From Aureobasidium sp. EXF-3400 (taxonomy: Eukaryota; Ascomycota; Dothideomycetes; Dothideales; Saccotheciaceae): DNA of 19,965 nucleotides. Position 1 is the first letter of the stretch. Each line of letters begins with the position of its first letter. The notes under the pieces were generated by a model. That model had not been told where the DNA came from. It worked only from the letters and a program-made list of their open reading frames with translations, and did not search any database. Both the position numbers and the translations under genes were made by a program. The stretch spans positions 1-19,965 of the forward strand of contig SWBL01000566.1 in NCBI GenBank assembly GCA_024195585.1. Direction: 5' to 3'. Of this stretch, positions 19,871-19,965 are shown in pieces.

Positions 19871-19965
19871 CATACAGCAGCAGGGATTCCCACGTGGTCA
19901 CCCACCGTAGTACTAATCTGCCGTTCAACTGCTTATGTATGGCAGAGCGGACGGGATGCCCAGTT
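19870..19965 (-). rRNA. 5S ribosomal RNA, 3' 96 bases (5' end beyond window)
   Basis: Read on the minus strand, the sequence follows the ascomycete 5S pattern: CATCCCGTCCGCTCTGCC, AAGCAGTTGAACGGCAG, ATTAGTACTACGGTGGGTGACC, CACGTGGGAATCCC and a final CTGCTGTATGT, the usual 3' strand of the terminal stem. CTGCC and GGCAG can close helix III; the GGTGGGTGACC region is the internal control box C bound by TFIIIA. A T run directly follows the 3' end (and a TTTTT further on), as expected for RNA polymerase III termination. About 22 bases of the 5' end, including the 5' strand of the terminal stem, lie outside, so I cannot tell whether the copy is complete or a pseudogene. Dispersed 5S genes are normal in filamentous ascomycetes. 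Confidence 0.88.

Noticed and set aside
19674..19928. Minus-strand open frame of 84 codons at the right edge
   Set aside because: It overlaps the 5S rRNA gene on the same strand and has no recognisable motif.

Overview
The window is nuclear DNA from a filamentous ascomycete (Pezizomycotina). The reasons are short spliceosomal introns of about 50-170 bases with GTRNGT-type donors and CTRAY-like branch points, a fungal-only Zn(II)2Cys6 regulator, fungal versions of complex I and mitochondrial carrier proteins, and a solitary 5S rRNA gene among protein genes. The gene content would fit a Dothideomycete, but that is an inference that I could not test here.

Layout, left to right: the 3' end of a poly(A)-binding protein gene (+, cut by the window edge); a 1.3-kb non-coding stretch with a 40-base pyrimidine tract; a GH13 alpha-glucosidase (+, 3 exons) with an isomaltase-like active-site signature; the complex I ESSS/NDUFB11-type subunit (+, 2 exons); a Zn2Cys6 transcription factor (+, no intron) preceded by an overlapping upstream ORF; a 62-residue Cys/Trp-rich small protein (+, 2 exons); a YeeE/YedE-type thiosulfate/sulfur transporter (-, 2 exons); a 1.3-kb spacer without a convincing gene; the mitochondrial phosphate carrier (+, 4 exons); a von Willebrand A-domain protein embedded in Tyr/Gly/Pro/Gln repeats (-, up to 7 exons); acetoacetyl-CoA synthetase (+, 3 exons), divergent from the vWA gene; a secreted GH1 beta-glucosidase (-, 2 exons) with palindromes in its promoter; and the 3' three quarters of a 5S rRNA gene (-) running off the right edge.

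This looks like an ordinary euchromatic gene neighbourhood, not a biosynthetic cluster, defence island or mobile element. The genes are mostly independent housekeeping and nutritional functions: sugar hydrolysis (GH13, GH1), mitochondrial energy (complex I, phosphate import), ketone-body/acetoacetate activation, and sulfur uptake. I found no wholly new system. The points most worth following are the prion-like vWA protein with its two alternative N-termini, the YeeE-type transporter, the small Cys protein, the GH1 gene with its duplicated splice junctions and promoter palindromes, and the overlapping uORF of the transcription factor.

All exon boundaries were assigned by eye from splice motifs, reading phase and remembered family patterns. 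No alignment or transcript data were used.
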